Shown: in pieces, positions 7,119-16,093 of the stretch | Numbering within the stretch: the stretch's first letter is position 1 | Layout: each line of letters starts with the position of its first letter | Translations under genes and position numbers: made by a program | Notes under the pieces: generated by a model | Databases searched by the model: none | What the model saw: the letters and a program-made list of their open reading frames with translations, nothing else | What the model was told of the DNA's origin: nothing | Assembly: GCF_013304385.1 (NCBI RefSeq) | Contig: NZ_JAAITU010000003.1 | Coordinates: 1-64,000 of the forward strand | Length of the DNA stretch: 64,000 nt | Direction: 5' to 3' | DNA from: Blautia glucerasea | GTDB taxonomy: Bacteria; Bacillota; Clostridia; Lachnospirales; Lachnospiraceae

Positions 7119-9260
7119 TTGAAAAATATGAAGAATAAATATCTGACAAAATGTTTATGCATGACGATTATTTCAGCAATGGTACTGTCCGGACCAGCTG
7201 CAGTTTTTGCAGCCAGTGATGGCGGAGCATTTGAGTCAGGAGAACAGATTGATGATAGTTATGGGGAAGTTGTGCCTACTGCGGTACCGGAGCCAACTCA
7301 GGTGCCAACAGTAGAGCCTACCCAGGCACCGACAGAGCCGACGCAGGCTCCAGTAGAGCCAACACAGGCTCCAGTAGAGCCAACTCAGGCACCGGCAGAG
7401 CCAACTCAGGCGCCGAAGCCTACTCACAGTCCTACGGCTACGCCTACCCAGACACCGTCTTCACCATCGGCCACGCCGACTCAGGCACCGGAGGCTACAC
7501 CTACACCGGGAACTACAGATACACCGGAGATTACATCAACACCGGTTCCGTCAGAAGCACCAGTTTCAGAGGCGGTGAGGGATATTATTGACAGGATTGA
7601 TGCCCTGTCTCTTCTTGAGGATATTACACTGGATCAGAAGGATGAGATTCATAAGATCCGTAAGGCATATGATGCACTTTCAGACAGCGAAAAGTCTCTT
7701 GTATCCAATTATCAGCTTTTCCTTAATATGGAGAAAAAGCTGAAGAAGCTGGAAGATACAAAGGAAAAAGAAGAAAAAGAAAAAAAAGAGGCAGAGGCAA
7801 TCGAGGGAGATCCACTATATTATACAGATATGGTTTCTAATCTCCATGCAGGCAAGGATTTTTACCTGAACAGTCTGCAGGACAATTATCAGCTTAGCTT
7901 TTCGGATGATTTTGCTTCTGTGATGGATGAGATCGAGAAAGAATACAAGGCAAAGAACAAGCTTGCCGATGTTTCAGATACTACAGGTGGAGTGACTTCC
8001 TCAGCAGATACTTTGCTGGTAAGGAACTGGCAGGATATTCTGGCAGTGTACATATATGAGCAGAGTCAGCAGGGAGTAACTTCCTATATACTTGATGGAT
8101 CGTGCAAGGCAGCCCTGGCAGATATCTTTGCAAGAATGAATCCTGTGATCCGGGATTCCAGTGATATTACCAAGGTTTCCTATGGTAATTACCATATCAA
8201 CCACTATATTAAAGAAAATAAGATTCCCAAAGATCAGAGAGCAGTGCTGAAAAAGTATACAGAGACAGACTGCAGCCTTTTGTGTGCAGTAGTTACTGCT
8301 GCAAAAGGATTTGTAAGAGAGAGCGTTGGCGATAGTGTATCTGAAGAGAGAGTAAATGTGATCACTTCTGCCTATTCCCTGATCGGTAAAGTTGGTTATT
8401 TCTGGGGTGGTAAGTCTTTAGTGCTTGGAGATGATCCAAGCTGGGGTACTGTTGAGACTGTTACTGCAGAGGGCAGCAAAAGTACCGGTACCAGGCGTGC
8501 ATATGGCCTTGACTGTAGTGGTTTTGTTACCTGGGCAGTAGTGAATGGCTATCAGAACCAGGCTATGGAAGCAAGTGTAGGAAATGGCACTTCTGATCAG
8601 TGGGGAAAGGCCAATGTAGTCAGTGAAGCAGATGCACAGCCAGGCGATCTGGTATTCCAGAAGGGGCCAGAGGCAGGCGTGAATAACCATGTTGGTATTC
8701 TTTGCGGCAAGACAGAAGCAGGCGACTGGATCGCTGTTCACTGCTCTGCCAGCCAGAATGGTGTTACTGTAGGGGAAGCATACAGTGCCAGTTTCCGGTA
8801 TATCCGTCAGCCGTCTTTCTATCCTACTATCCAGCAGGCAGCTCAGATGGCAGCACAGGGTGCACAGAATAGCAATACTCAGTATTTTGTTACAGATGTT
8901 AAAGTAACGAATACGCTTCAGGATATTATAAAGGCAAGCCAGAATGTATATGATCCTGCCAATCAGCCATTTACATCAGAAGGTAATGCACAGGTAGTAG
9001 TCAGTGATGTAACTGTAAATAATGCACTTTCAGATCTTCTTCAGTCCCAGACAGTTCTGGAGGAGACAGAAGCAGGCGGACAAAGTGTATTTGATGTAAT
9101 TGCTGAGTGTTATCCTCCGGAAGAGGAGGCGGCAGCAGGGCCTTCCGGTGATCAGGAACAGGCAGAGGAAGCAGGTATACCTGCATTTGTCAGTGAGGTA
9201 TATGTAGATAACTCTTTGGATAATGTGTTGGATACAGGAACTTCTACTGAGACCAAATAA
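7119..9260 (+). CDS. Secreted NlpC/P60 cell-wall endopeptidase with Pro/Thr-rich stalk
   Basis: This 713-residue exported protein is expected to cut peptide stems of peptidoglycan. It has a signal peptide (ends near AAVFAASDGG), a stalk of repeated EPTQAP units (about 50-150), a charged helical region (about 155-230), a middle region without a known domain, then the NlpC/P60 domain: catalytic Cys in GLDCSGFVTWA (near 464), His in NNHVGIL (near 522), and a second polar residue in AVHCSAS (near 540). After it come three degenerate C-terminal repeats of the form V-S-D-V-x-V-x-N-x-L-x-D. TTG 7119 has the better spacing from GGAAGGGAG; ATG 7128 is the alternative and leaves the signal peptide intact. 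Confidence 0.88.
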   Translation: MKNMKNKYLTKCLCMTIISAMVLSGPAAVFAASDGGAFESGEQIDDSYGEVVPTAVPEPTQVPTVEPTQAPTEPTQAPVEPTQAPVEPTQAPAEPTQAPKPTHSPTATPTQTPSSPSATPTQAPEATPTPGTTDTPEITSTPVPSEAPVSEAVRDIIDRIDALSLLEDITLDQKDEIHKIRKAYDALSDSEKSLVSNYQLFLNMEKKLKKLEDTKEKEEKEKKEAEAIEGDPLYYTDMVSNLHAGKDFYLNSLQDNYQLSFSDDFASVMDEIEKEYKAKNKLADVSDTTGGVTSSADTLLVRNWQDILAVYIYEQSQQGVTSYILDGSCKAALADIFARMNPVIRDSSDITKVSYGNYHINHYIKENKIPKDQRAVLKKYTETDCSLLCAVVTAAKGFVRESVGDSVSEERVNVITSAYSLIGKVGYFWGGKSLVLGDDPSWGTVETVTAEGSKSTGTRRAYGLDCSGFVTWAVVNGYQNQAMEASVGNGTSDQWGKANVVSEADAQPGDLVFQKGPEAGVNNHVGILCGKTEAGDWIAVHCSASQNGVTVGEAYSASFRYIRQPSFYPTIQQAAQMAAQGAQNSNTQYFVTDVKVTNTLQDIIKASQNVYDPANQPFTSEGNAQVVVSDVTVNNALSDLLQSQTVLEETEAGGQSVFDVIAECYPPEEEAAAGPSGDQEQAEEAGIPAFVSEVYVDNSLDNVLDTGTSTETK

Positions 9261-9263
9261 GAA

Positions 9264-9293
9264 CAGGGCAGCGTCCATATGAACGCTGCCCTG
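9264..9293. terminator. Bidirectional terminator hairpin between convergent genes
   Basis: CAGGGCAGCGT (9264-9274) and ACGCTGCCCTG (9283-9293) form a perfect 11-bp stem with an 8-base loop. It lies between the converging NlpC/P60 and pduL genes. The flanks are A+T-rich without a clean T-run. Confidence 0.6.
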
Positions 9294-9353
9294 ATATATT
9301 ATATCGAATCTCAAATGATTTCCTAACTGACGTAGCCTTCTGTAGAAATGCGG

Positions 9354-9992
9354 CTATCGATTGATCCCGGATAGAACATCTTCAATCCATTTATCTGTAT
9401 TGTAATTACGGTCAAAGAACCGGACGATTACACCGTAAGGGTCCTTATCACTGGAAAAGGCATTTGCTTCATCTGTATCTACATGCATGGCCAGACGGTA
9501 ATCCCAGCTTACACGTACAACCACATCCGCATAGATCAGTGCCCTTCCGTAGCTTTTAGTAAGCACGAATACTTCATCATTATCCTGGACTTTCAGTGCT
9601 ACTGCGTCTGAAGGGGTCATATGGATGTGACGTTTGGCAACGATCACACCGGAGGGGATGGTGATCTGCCCAAAGGGACCTGATAATGTACAGCCAGGAG
9701 TATCTGTTGTATCTCCAGACTGTCTGATCTCTCCGGGAATACCAATTTTCCGTGTATCTGTAAGAGAAAGCTCTACCTGGGTTTCTGATCGGAATGGCCC
9801 AAGGACAGCCATGCTTTCAAAAGAGCCTTTTGGACCGGTAACGGTCACTCGTTCCTGGCACAGGTATTGTCCAGGCTGGCTGAGACTTTTTATATTATGA
9901 AGCTGGGCATCATTTCCAAAAAGTTGATGGAAATCCTTTTCGGATAGATGGATGTGCCGGGCTGAGGTCTCAATAGGGATTTTAATACTCAT
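9354..9992 (-). CDS. pduL: Phosphate propanoyltransferase (PduL-type)
   Basis: PduL moves an acyl group between CoA and phosphate, giving acyl-phosphate that a kinase can turn into ATP. The 212 residues hold both halves of the family: the first zinc motif ARHIHLS near 11 and the second, VAKRHIHMTPSDA, near 120, each with paired histidines. I start at ATG 9992, which has a TGGAGG ribosome site; an upstream extension of the frame to 10088 lacks support. No microcompartment shell genes or pdu neighbours are nearby, so it probably works in general acetate or propionate formation as a stand-alone phosphotransacylase. Confidence 0.88.
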   Translation of the reverse strand: MSIKIPIETSARHIHLSEKDFHQLFGNDAQLHNIKSLSQPGQYLCQERVTVTGPKGSFESMAVLGPFRSETQVELSLTDTRKIGIPGEIRQSGDTTDTPGCTLSGPFGQITIPSGVIVAKRHIHMTPSDAVALKVQDNDEVFVLTKSYGRALIYADVVVRVSWDYRLAMHVDTDEANAFSSDKDPYGVIVRFFDRNYNTDKWIEDVLSGINR

Positions 9993-10087
9993 TTGATATA
10001 CCTCCAATGAACATTTGTGTTTGCTTTTCAGTTTAAGCCCGATCAGGGAAAAAGGCAACCTTTTTCTCTGGGGAAAGGAATCATACA

Positions 10088-10969
10088 ATGGAAGAAAACA
10101 GTAGTTTTGAATATGAAAAAAAGAATGGATATGTGGTGATTACAGCGCTGAAGGGAGATCCATCCGTAGTGGAGATTCCAGGTATGCTGGATGGATTGCC
10201 TGTAACAGAATTAAAAGAATACCTGTTTTCAGGAAAAAGTCTGGAGACTTTGTACCTTCCGGATACTGTAAAAAAGATTGGAAGATATGGATTTTATAAC
10301 TGCAGAAGCCTGCATACCATGTGGTTTGGAAGCCACTTTACGGATATAGGAAGCGGTGCTTTTACAGGATGTCATAATATTCGAAAGCTTTATGTGCATA
10401 TGGAGGGCCAAGACTCCGGCATTAAGGAGATACTTTCGGAGATTGGAGAGGAACTGGAAGTGGTTTTATCCGGCAGTGTGGAAGCTGTTCTCTGGTTTCC
10501 TGAATATTACGAAGAAGGAGTTGAGAATACACCTGCCAGGATCCTTATGACGCAGATCCATGGAAGCGGGTTGTATTATCGTAATTGTTTTGCAGGGAAG
10601 CGGTTTAATTATCAAGAGTATGATAAGCGTTTTGAAATGGCCTGTGCCCAGGAAAATGAGAAATTTCTGCTGGAATTGGCTTTTGGAAGGCTGAAATCGC
10701 CCTGGGAACTGGGGCAAATTGCAAGAGAACAGTATGAACTATATATTCAGACACACTATGAGCAGCTGGCTGGGCTGCTGATTTGCGGGCAGAGGCAGGA
10801 AGAGTTGGCTTTTCTTATGGAAACGTATCCTTTGGACAGATCAGAAAAGTCTGTATATGATCACATTCTGGGGATGGCTGGCAAGACTGGAGATGAAGGT
10901 ACAGTCAGTATGCTGATGGAATATGGAAGGATACACTTTCCGGCAGGAAGACCTTCCTTTATGCTTTAG
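10088..10969 (+). CDS. Leucine-rich-repeat protein heading a VWA/MoxR operon
   Basis: The 293 residues begin with one or two BspA-like repeats of the LRR_5 type (LPVTELKEYLFSGKSLETLYLPDTVKKIGRYGFYNCRSLHTM, GSGAFTGCHNIRKLYV; about 30-105). The remaining two thirds are helical and acidic with no domain I recognise. No signal peptide is present, so it should be cytoplasmic, unlike most BspA proteins. It ends 12 bp before the VWA gene with an AGGAGG site between them, so it is the first gene of the run 10088-16044. A role as adaptor or recognition part is conceivable but not shown. Confidence 0.6.
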   Translation: MEENSSFEYEKKNGYVVITALKGDPSVVEIPGMLDGLPVTELKEYLFSGKSLETLYLPDTVKKIGRYGFYNCRSLHTMWFGSHFTDIGSGAFTGCHNIRKLYVHMEGQDSGIKEILSEIGEELEVVLSGSVEAVLWFPEYYEEGVENTPARILMTQIHGSGLYYRNCFAGKRFNYQEYDKRFEMACAQENEKFLLELAFGRLKSPWELGQIAREQYELYIQTHYEQLAGLLICGQRQEELAFLMETYPLDRSEKSVYDHILGMAGKTGDEGTVSMLMEYGRIHFPAGRPSFML

Positions 10970-10981
10970 GAGGACCGGCAA

Positions 10982-12319
10982 ATGATCAACGCTGTTCATG
11001 ATACACAGGAGAGGGCGCTTCGTGCCCAACAGATCTGTGAAGATATTTTGAAAAATACCAGAAACCAGCTGTATCTGAATATGCGGTTTCTGGATAATGC
11101 ACTGGCACAGTTGTATCCGGCAGGGGATATGGAGATGTCACCAGCCGGATCTGACGGAGATCTTTTTTATTATCAGCCAGAGAAACTGATGGCAATGTTT
11201 AAAAAAAGCAGGGAACAGGTGAACCGTCTATATCTTCATACTCTGTTTCATTGTCTTTTCTGCCACATTTATCCAGATAACAAAGTAGATCAGGAATATT
11301 GGAATCTGGCCTGTGATGTAGTAGTGGAAGAAATTATAGATGGTTTGTATGTGAAATGTGTGCACAGGCCGGTAACAATGGTGCGCCGCCAGGCAGAAGC
11401 CCTTCTTCTGGAGAAAGGAAAGGTGATGACAGCCCAGAAAGTGTATCGCAGGCTGTGCAGTCTTCATCTTACAAAGGCCAAAATTGAAGAACTGAAAAGG
11501 GAATTTACTCTGGATGACCACAGGAAATGGTACGATTCAGGCAAGAATAAAAGCCAGTCCCAGATGCAGAAGAAAAAATGGGAAGATCTGCGTAATAAGA
11601 TGCAGACAGAAATGGAGACTTTTTCAAAAGAAGCTTCAAAAGGCAGCAAAAGTCTTATGGATCAGCTGAATGTTGAGAACAGACAAAAATATGATTACCG
11701 GGAATTTCTGCGGAAATTTGCTGTTTTGAAAGAAGAAATGAAGGTAGATATGGACACCTTTGACTATATCTTTTATAATTACGGGATGAACCTGTATGGG
11801 AATATGCCGCTTATCGAGCCCTTGGAAACAAAAGAAGAACAGAAGGTAGAAGATTTCGTGATCGTGATCGATACCTCCATGTCCTGCCAGGGAGATCTGG
11901 TGAAGAGATTTCTTGAGGAAACATACAGTGTTTTAAGTGAAACAGAAAGCTTTTTCAGGCGTATTCATGTACATATGATCCAGTGCGATGACCGGATCCA
12001 GTCAGATACTGTGATCACAGATGGACAGAAGCTGAAAGATTATATGGATCATTTTACAGTAAAAGGACAGGGAGGTACAGACTTCCGTCCGCCTTTTGCT
12101 TATGTGGAAAAGCTTCAAAAAGAAAAGAAATTTACCAGGCTGCGGGGGCTGATCTATTTTACTGACGGATATGGTATTTTTCCGGGGAAGATGCCACCCT
12201 ATGAAACAGCCTTTGTGTTTATGAAAGATGATTATCAGGATGTGGACGTTCCACCATGGGCCATAAAGCTGATCCTTGACCCTGAGGATCTGGAGCAGTC
12301 CCAGGGGAAAAGGAGATAG
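10982..12319 (+). CDS. VWA-domain protein with degenerate metallopeptidase-like N-terminus (DUF2201 type)
   Basis: The C-terminal part (about 290-440) is a von Willebrand A-like domain with an intact metal site: DTSMS near 297 and GGTDF near 364. The N-terminal part resembles the metallopeptidase-like half of DUF2201 proteins, but where active members have HExxH this one reads HTLFHCLFCH (about 86-95), so the catalytic glutamate is missing. A Lys/Gln-rich helical stretch links the two. Such proteins normally pair with a MoxR-type AAA+ ATPase, and one starts five bases downstream. ATG 10982 follows AGGAGG. Role inferred: an ATPase-driven cofactor-insertion or remodelling partner. Confidence 0.75.
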   Translation: MINAVHDTQERALRAQQICEDILKNTRNQLYLNMRFLDNALAQLYPAGDMEMSPAGSDGDLFYYQPEKLMAMFKKSREQVNRLYLHTLFHCLFCHIYPDNKVDQEYWNLACDVVVEEIIDGLYVKCVHRPVTMVRRQAEALLLEKGKVMTAQKVYRRLCSLHLTKAKIEELKREFTLDDHRKWYDSGKNKSQSQMQKKKWEDLRNKMQTEMETFSKEASKGSKSLMDQLNVENRQKYDYREFLRKFAVLKEEMKVDMDTFDYIFYNYGMNLYGNMPLIEPLETKEEQKVEDFVIVIDTSMSCQGDLVKRFLEETYSVLSETESFFRRIHVHMIQCDDRIQSDTVITDGQKLKDYMDHFTVKGQGGTDFRPPFAYVEKLQKEKKFTRLRGLIYFTDGYGIFPGKMPPYETAFVFMKDDYQDVDVPPWAIKLILDPEDLEQSQGKRR

Positions 12320-12324
12320 AAGCA

Positions 12325-13839
12325 ATGAATATTAAACGTGCAAAGGAAGAAATCAAAAATACCATTCAGGCATATCTTCTGAAAGACGAATATGGTGAAT
12401 ACGAAATACCGGTAAATGCACAAAGACCTGTATTTCTTATTGGAGCACCGGGCATCGGTAAAACCCAGATCATGGAACAGATCGCAAGGGAATGCAAGGT
12501 TGGACTGGTGTCTTATACTATTACCCACCATACAAGGCAAAGTGCCATTGGACTTCCCTTCATATCCCAGAAGGAATTTGACGGGCAGAAAAAAGCAGTA
12601 ACAGAATATACCATGAGTGAGATCGTGGCCGCTGTTTACGAAAAGATCCAGGAAACAGGCGTCAGGGAAGGGATTCTTTTTATAGATGAGATCAACTGTG
12701 TATCAGAAACTTTGGCGCCGGCAATGCTTCAGTTCCTTCAGTGCAAAACCTTTGGAAGCCATCAGATCCCCAAAGGATGGCTGATCGTTGCAGCTGGTAA
12801 TCCTCCGGAATATAATAAGTCTGTTAGGGAATTTGATGTGGTTACTATGGACAGGGTGAAGAAAATCCTGGTGGAGCCTGATCTGGAGGCATGGAAGGAA
12901 TATGCATATCAGGCCGGTGTGCACGGGGCTGTACTTTCTTACCTGAATATGCACCCTGAGAATTTTTATTCCATGGAAAGCACAGTAGATGGCAGAGTAT
13001 TTGCCACTCCAAGAGGATGGGAAGATCTGTCAAGAATGCTTCAGGTATATGAAAGACTGGACAAATCCTTTGACAGGGAAGTGGTGATTCAGTATATTCA
13101 GCATCCAAGAATCGCCAGGGATTTTGCAAATTATCTGGAACTGTATTATAAATATCGGACAGATTACCAGATCGACCGGGTACTGGACGGACAGATTGAT
13201 GATATTCTTGTTAAGAAAGCTGCACATGCTTCCTTCGATGAAAGGTTAAGTGTAACAGGACTTCTGCTTTCAAAGTTAAACCTGGCCTTTGATGAAACTG
13301 TGGAGCAGGAAAAAGGTCTGGAAATTTTATTTGAATTATTAAAAGGCGCTAAAAGTGCACTTACAGGTCCTTCTGCAGATCAGCCGATGATCTATCTGGA
13401 GGATATGGGAAAAAGCTTTGAAATGGATTATGCGATGAAGAAAAAGGCTGGCTTTTTCACCAGGGAAGAGGATTACCGCTATCGGAAAGCAGGGGAAACC
13501 CTTGAAAAGTGGTTAGGACTTATAAGGTCAGAAGACAATGGAGATGGAGTACAGGTTTTTGAAAGGCTGAAAGCTCTATTCCAGGAAAAGCAGGATGAGT
13601 ATCATAATTCTTTTGAACAGACATCTTTAAAGCTGGAATATGCATTTGACTTTATGGAAGCTGTTTTTCCAGGAGGCCAGGAGCTGGTAGTCTTTATTTC
13701 CGAATTGAACAGAAGCGAGAATGGAGTTCACTTTTTGGGAGAGTATTCCTGTGAGCGTTATTTCAGATACAATAAAGAATTGCTTTTCAGGGAAAATACA
13801 AAAGACATCCTCCATCGGATCCAGGAACTGGGTGAATAA
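12325..13839 (+). CDS. MoxR-type AAA+ ATPase
   Basis: The 504 residues hold Walker A GAPGIGKT (about 41-48), Walker B ILFIDEIN (about 118-125), a sensor-1 region AAGNPPEYNKS and an arginine-containing VTMDRVKK loop. After the ATPase core comes a long helical C-terminal region (about 300-504) with no domain I recognise. MoxR ATPases act as chaperones on a client presented by a VWA protein, and the neighbouring gene supplies one. Spacing to the upstream gene is five bases, so the two are surely cotranscribed and probably cofold. The client is unknown; the transglutaminase and membrane protein downstream are the obvious candidates. Confidence 0.8.
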   Translation: MNIKRAKEEIKNTIQAYLLKDEYGEYEIPVNAQRPVFLIGAPGIGKTQIMEQIARECKVGLVSYTITHHTRQSAIGLPFISQKEFDGQKKAVTEYTMSEIVAAVYEKIQETGVREGILFIDEINCVSETLAPAMLQFLQCKTFGSHQIPKGWLIVAAGNPPEYNKSVREFDVVTMDRVKKILVEPDLEAWKEYAYQAGVHGAVLSYLNMHPENFYSMESTVDGRVFATPRGWEDLSRMLQVYERLDKSFDREVVIQYIQHPRIARDFANYLELYYKYRTDYQIDRVLDGQIDDILVKKAAHASFDERLSVTGLLLSKLNLAFDETVEQEKGLEILFELLKGAKSALTGPSADQPMIYLEDMGKSFEMDYAMKKKAGFFTREEDYRYRKAGETLEKWLGLIRSEDNGDGVQVFERLKALFQEKQDEYHNSFEQTSLKLEYAFDFMEAVFPGGQELVVFISELNRSENGVHFLGEYSCERYFRYNKELLFRENTKDILHRIQELGE

Positions 13840-13893
13840 GAGTTTTTTTAGTGAGTTGAAAATAATCTGGAAAAACAAACAGAAAGGTGCTGC

Positions 13894-15114
13894 ATGAAGA
13901 AAAAGAAAAGAAAGCGAAAATTTCTTAAAGCTTTTCTGATCCTTCTGTTTCTGGTACTTCTGGTGTTGTCTGCTGTGAAAAAGCTGAGGCAGACAGAGAA
14001 GATCCAGGAACTGCTGCAGGGTTTTCTTGGTATGGAACCACAGGAGGTGCAGCAGCTGCGGAAACAGGAGATTTCCGGGGGAGAGCCTGGAAAGGTTGAA
14101 TACTATTTTTCTCTGCTTGATGAAGAAGAGCAACGGGCCTACAGGCAGATGGAAGCCGGCATAAAGAAAAAAGAAAAAGAGTTTTATCTTACGATTGGTG
14201 ACAATGAATCGGTAGACAGGGTTTATCATGCTGTTTTAAAAGATCATCCGGAGTTTTTCTGGATGCATAACAGGAACCAGGTGATAAAAACTACTTATGG
14301 AGAAGGGGATTATTGTATGTTTTCCCCCAGCTACAGCTATACAGAGACTGAAACCCAACAGATCCTTCAGGCAATGAGTCAGGCCTGTCAGCAATTGGAC
14401 GCATTGATCCCACAGGGGGCAGATGATTATGTTAAGGCACAGATGGCCTATACGTATCTGATCGATACTGCCAGTTACCAGGAATCTGAGGATGATCAGA
14501 GTATTGCCGGAGTTTTCTGGAAAAAGCAGGCAGTATGTGCAGGATATGCAGGAGCGGCCCAGTATCTTCTGGATCATCTGGGTGTTTACTGTATTTATGT
14601 GGATGGTGATACAAAGAACAGTGATCAGGGACATGCCTGGAATATTATCAAGCTGGAGGGAGAGTATTATTATCTGGATGCCACCAATGGTGATCAGCCG
14701 GAATTTCTGGAAGGGGATGCTGTGCAGCTGGCAGAGCATAAGACCACGATCTATGATTATCTTTGTCCTTTTCCGGATGAATATGAACAGACCTACACAC
14801 CATCGGCAGAATTTAAGGTGCCTGCCTGCACGGCTACTGCCAAGAACTTTTATGTGCTGAATCAGGGATGTTTTGACAGCTATGACTGGCAAAGTGTTTA
14901 TGATTATTGTAAAATGAGACTTGACAATGGTGCTGCCGTTGTTCGGTTCAAATTCAGCACTCAGAAAGGATATGAGCAGGCATATCAGGATTTGATCGCT
15001 AATAAGAAAATACAGCAGATTGCTTTATATTATATATATTTACAGGGAGTGGAACAGGTTGAGTACCATTATGGGGTACTTGAAAATATGAAGACCATGT
15101 ATTTCATGTTCTGA
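13894..15114 (+). CDS. Membrane-anchored transglutaminase-like protein
   Basis: The 406 residues open with a very basic tail and one membrane segment (about 12-28), so the rest lies outside the cell. The transglutaminase-like core carries a full Cys-His-Asp triad: Cys in KQAVCAGYAGAA near 215, His in QGHAWNII near 247 and Asp in YYYLDATNGD near 263. In bacteria this fold usually acts as a cysteine protease or peptide crosslinker on surface proteins. The gene follows the MoxR gene by 54 bp and precedes the membrane-protein gene by 12 bp. Combinations of MoxR, VWA and transglutaminase genes recur in bacteria but the process they serve is poorly known. Confidence 0.75.
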   Translation: MKKKKRKRKFLKAFLILLFLVLLVLSAVKKLRQTEKIQELLQGFLGMEPQEVQQLRKQEISGGEPGKVEYYFSLLDEEEQRAYRQMEAGIKKKEKEFYLTIGDNESVDRVYHAVLKDHPEFFWMHNRNQVIKTTYGEGDYCMFSPSYSYTETETQQILQAMSQACQQLDALIPQGADDYVKAQMAYTYLIDTASYQESEDDQSIAGVFWKKQAVCAGYAGAAQYLLDHLGVYCIYVDGDTKNSDQGHAWNIIKLEGEYYYLDATNGDQPEFLEGDAVQLAEHKTTIYDYLCPFPDEYEQTYTPSAEFKVPACTATAKNFYVLNQGCFDSYDWQSVYDYCKMRLDNGAAVVRFKFSTQKGYEQAYQDLIANKKIQQIALYYIYLQGVEQVEYHYGVLENMKTMYFMF

Positions 15115-15126
15115 AAGTGGGAGGAA

Positions 15127-16044
15127 ATGATTATGAATGTGGAGATTCTTAATAAGCTGGGGGAAATGATGGATAATATCCTGGGGATTCAGGTGCTATC
15201 TGGGATCATGATCATCGTATTTGGGATCGTATTTGTTTTCGGGCTGACTAACTGTATCCTTGGATACAGGCTGCTGCGATTCTGGATGATGATCTTTGGC
15301 TTCTGTATCGGGGCAGGAATCGGCTTTTTCCTGGTGTATCGTATAGATACTGAGGAAAAGGCATATTATATGGCGGCTATGCTTGGGATCGGTGTTGTGA
15401 TGGCAGTTCTGGCTTTTATGATTTACCGGGCAGGTATTTTTATCTTGGGCGCAGGACTTGGCCTGTTTTTAAGTATTTATCTGATCCATCCCACCAGTTC
15501 TTTTTCCTTTTTTCTTTGTATTCTGATCGGAGTTGGGATTGGTGTGCTGGCTCTGCGTTATGACAGGGAAGTGATTATTGTGGGAACCAGCTTTCTTGGA
15601 GGCGTAACTGCAGGCTTGTCTCTTGCAAAGCTTCTGGCTATGGACCAGATTCCCTACGGAATCCTTTTTGGTGCTGCATTTGCTATTCTTGGAATGCTGA
15701 TCCAGTTTGCTATTAATAAGCCAAGGGCAGCGAAGGCACCAAGAAGAGAGGAACAGCTGGATCGCAGATCATCTGAGGAGAGAATCAAAAAGAAAGAAGT
15801 TTTGGAGGATGAGGCAGATCAGGAAGAACTTGAAGAAAAAATTCTGGAAGAAGAGCTGCTGGATGAGGATGATTTTGAGGATTATTTTACTGGAAAGCTG
15901 GATCTGGCCAAGGATGAAAGAGTTTCGGGATCTAAAAAGACGGACGGGGCAAAAGCACAGGACATCCACAGCCAGATGTGGGAACAGAAGAAACAGCAGA
16001 GTCAGAGAAGAACCAGAAAAAGGAAAATAGATATTACGGATTAA
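15127..16044 (+). CDS. Multi-spanning membrane protein, DUF4203/TMEM198-like
   Basis: The 305 residues contain about seven hydrophobic segments between 20 and 200 with many Gly-rich turns (GFCIGAGIGFFLVYR, GAGLGLFLSIYL, GGVTAGLSLAKLL), as in the DUF4203/TMEM198 family of unknown function. A long charged cytoplasmic tail follows, first acidic (EEDEADQEELEEK type) then basic. A GGAGG site stands before ATG 15127; ATG 15133 is an alternative. It closes the five-gene run that starts at 10088. Confidence 0.6.
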   Translation: MIMNVEILNKLGEMMDNILGIQVLSGIMIIVFGIVFVFGLTNCILGYRLLRFWMMIFGFCIGAGIGFFLVYRIDTEEKAYYMAAMLGIGVVMAVLAFMIYRAGIFILGAGLGLFLSIYLIHPTSSFSFFLCILIGVGIGVLALRYDREVIIVGTSFLGGVTAGLSLAKLLAMDQIPYGILFGAAFAILGMLIQFAINKPRAAKAPRREEQLDRRSSEERIKKKEVLEDEADQEELEEKILEEELLDEDDFEDYFTGKLDLAKDERVSGSKKTDGAKAQDIHSQMWEQKKQQSQRRTRKRKIDITD

Positions 16045-16093
16045 TATAAATCAGGTATTATAATATAAATGCATCTTTAGGAGGACGACAGAA

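Noticed and set aside
9354-9992. Microcompartment operon around pduL
   Set aside because: No shell protein or diol/ethanolamine enzyme genes occur nearby.
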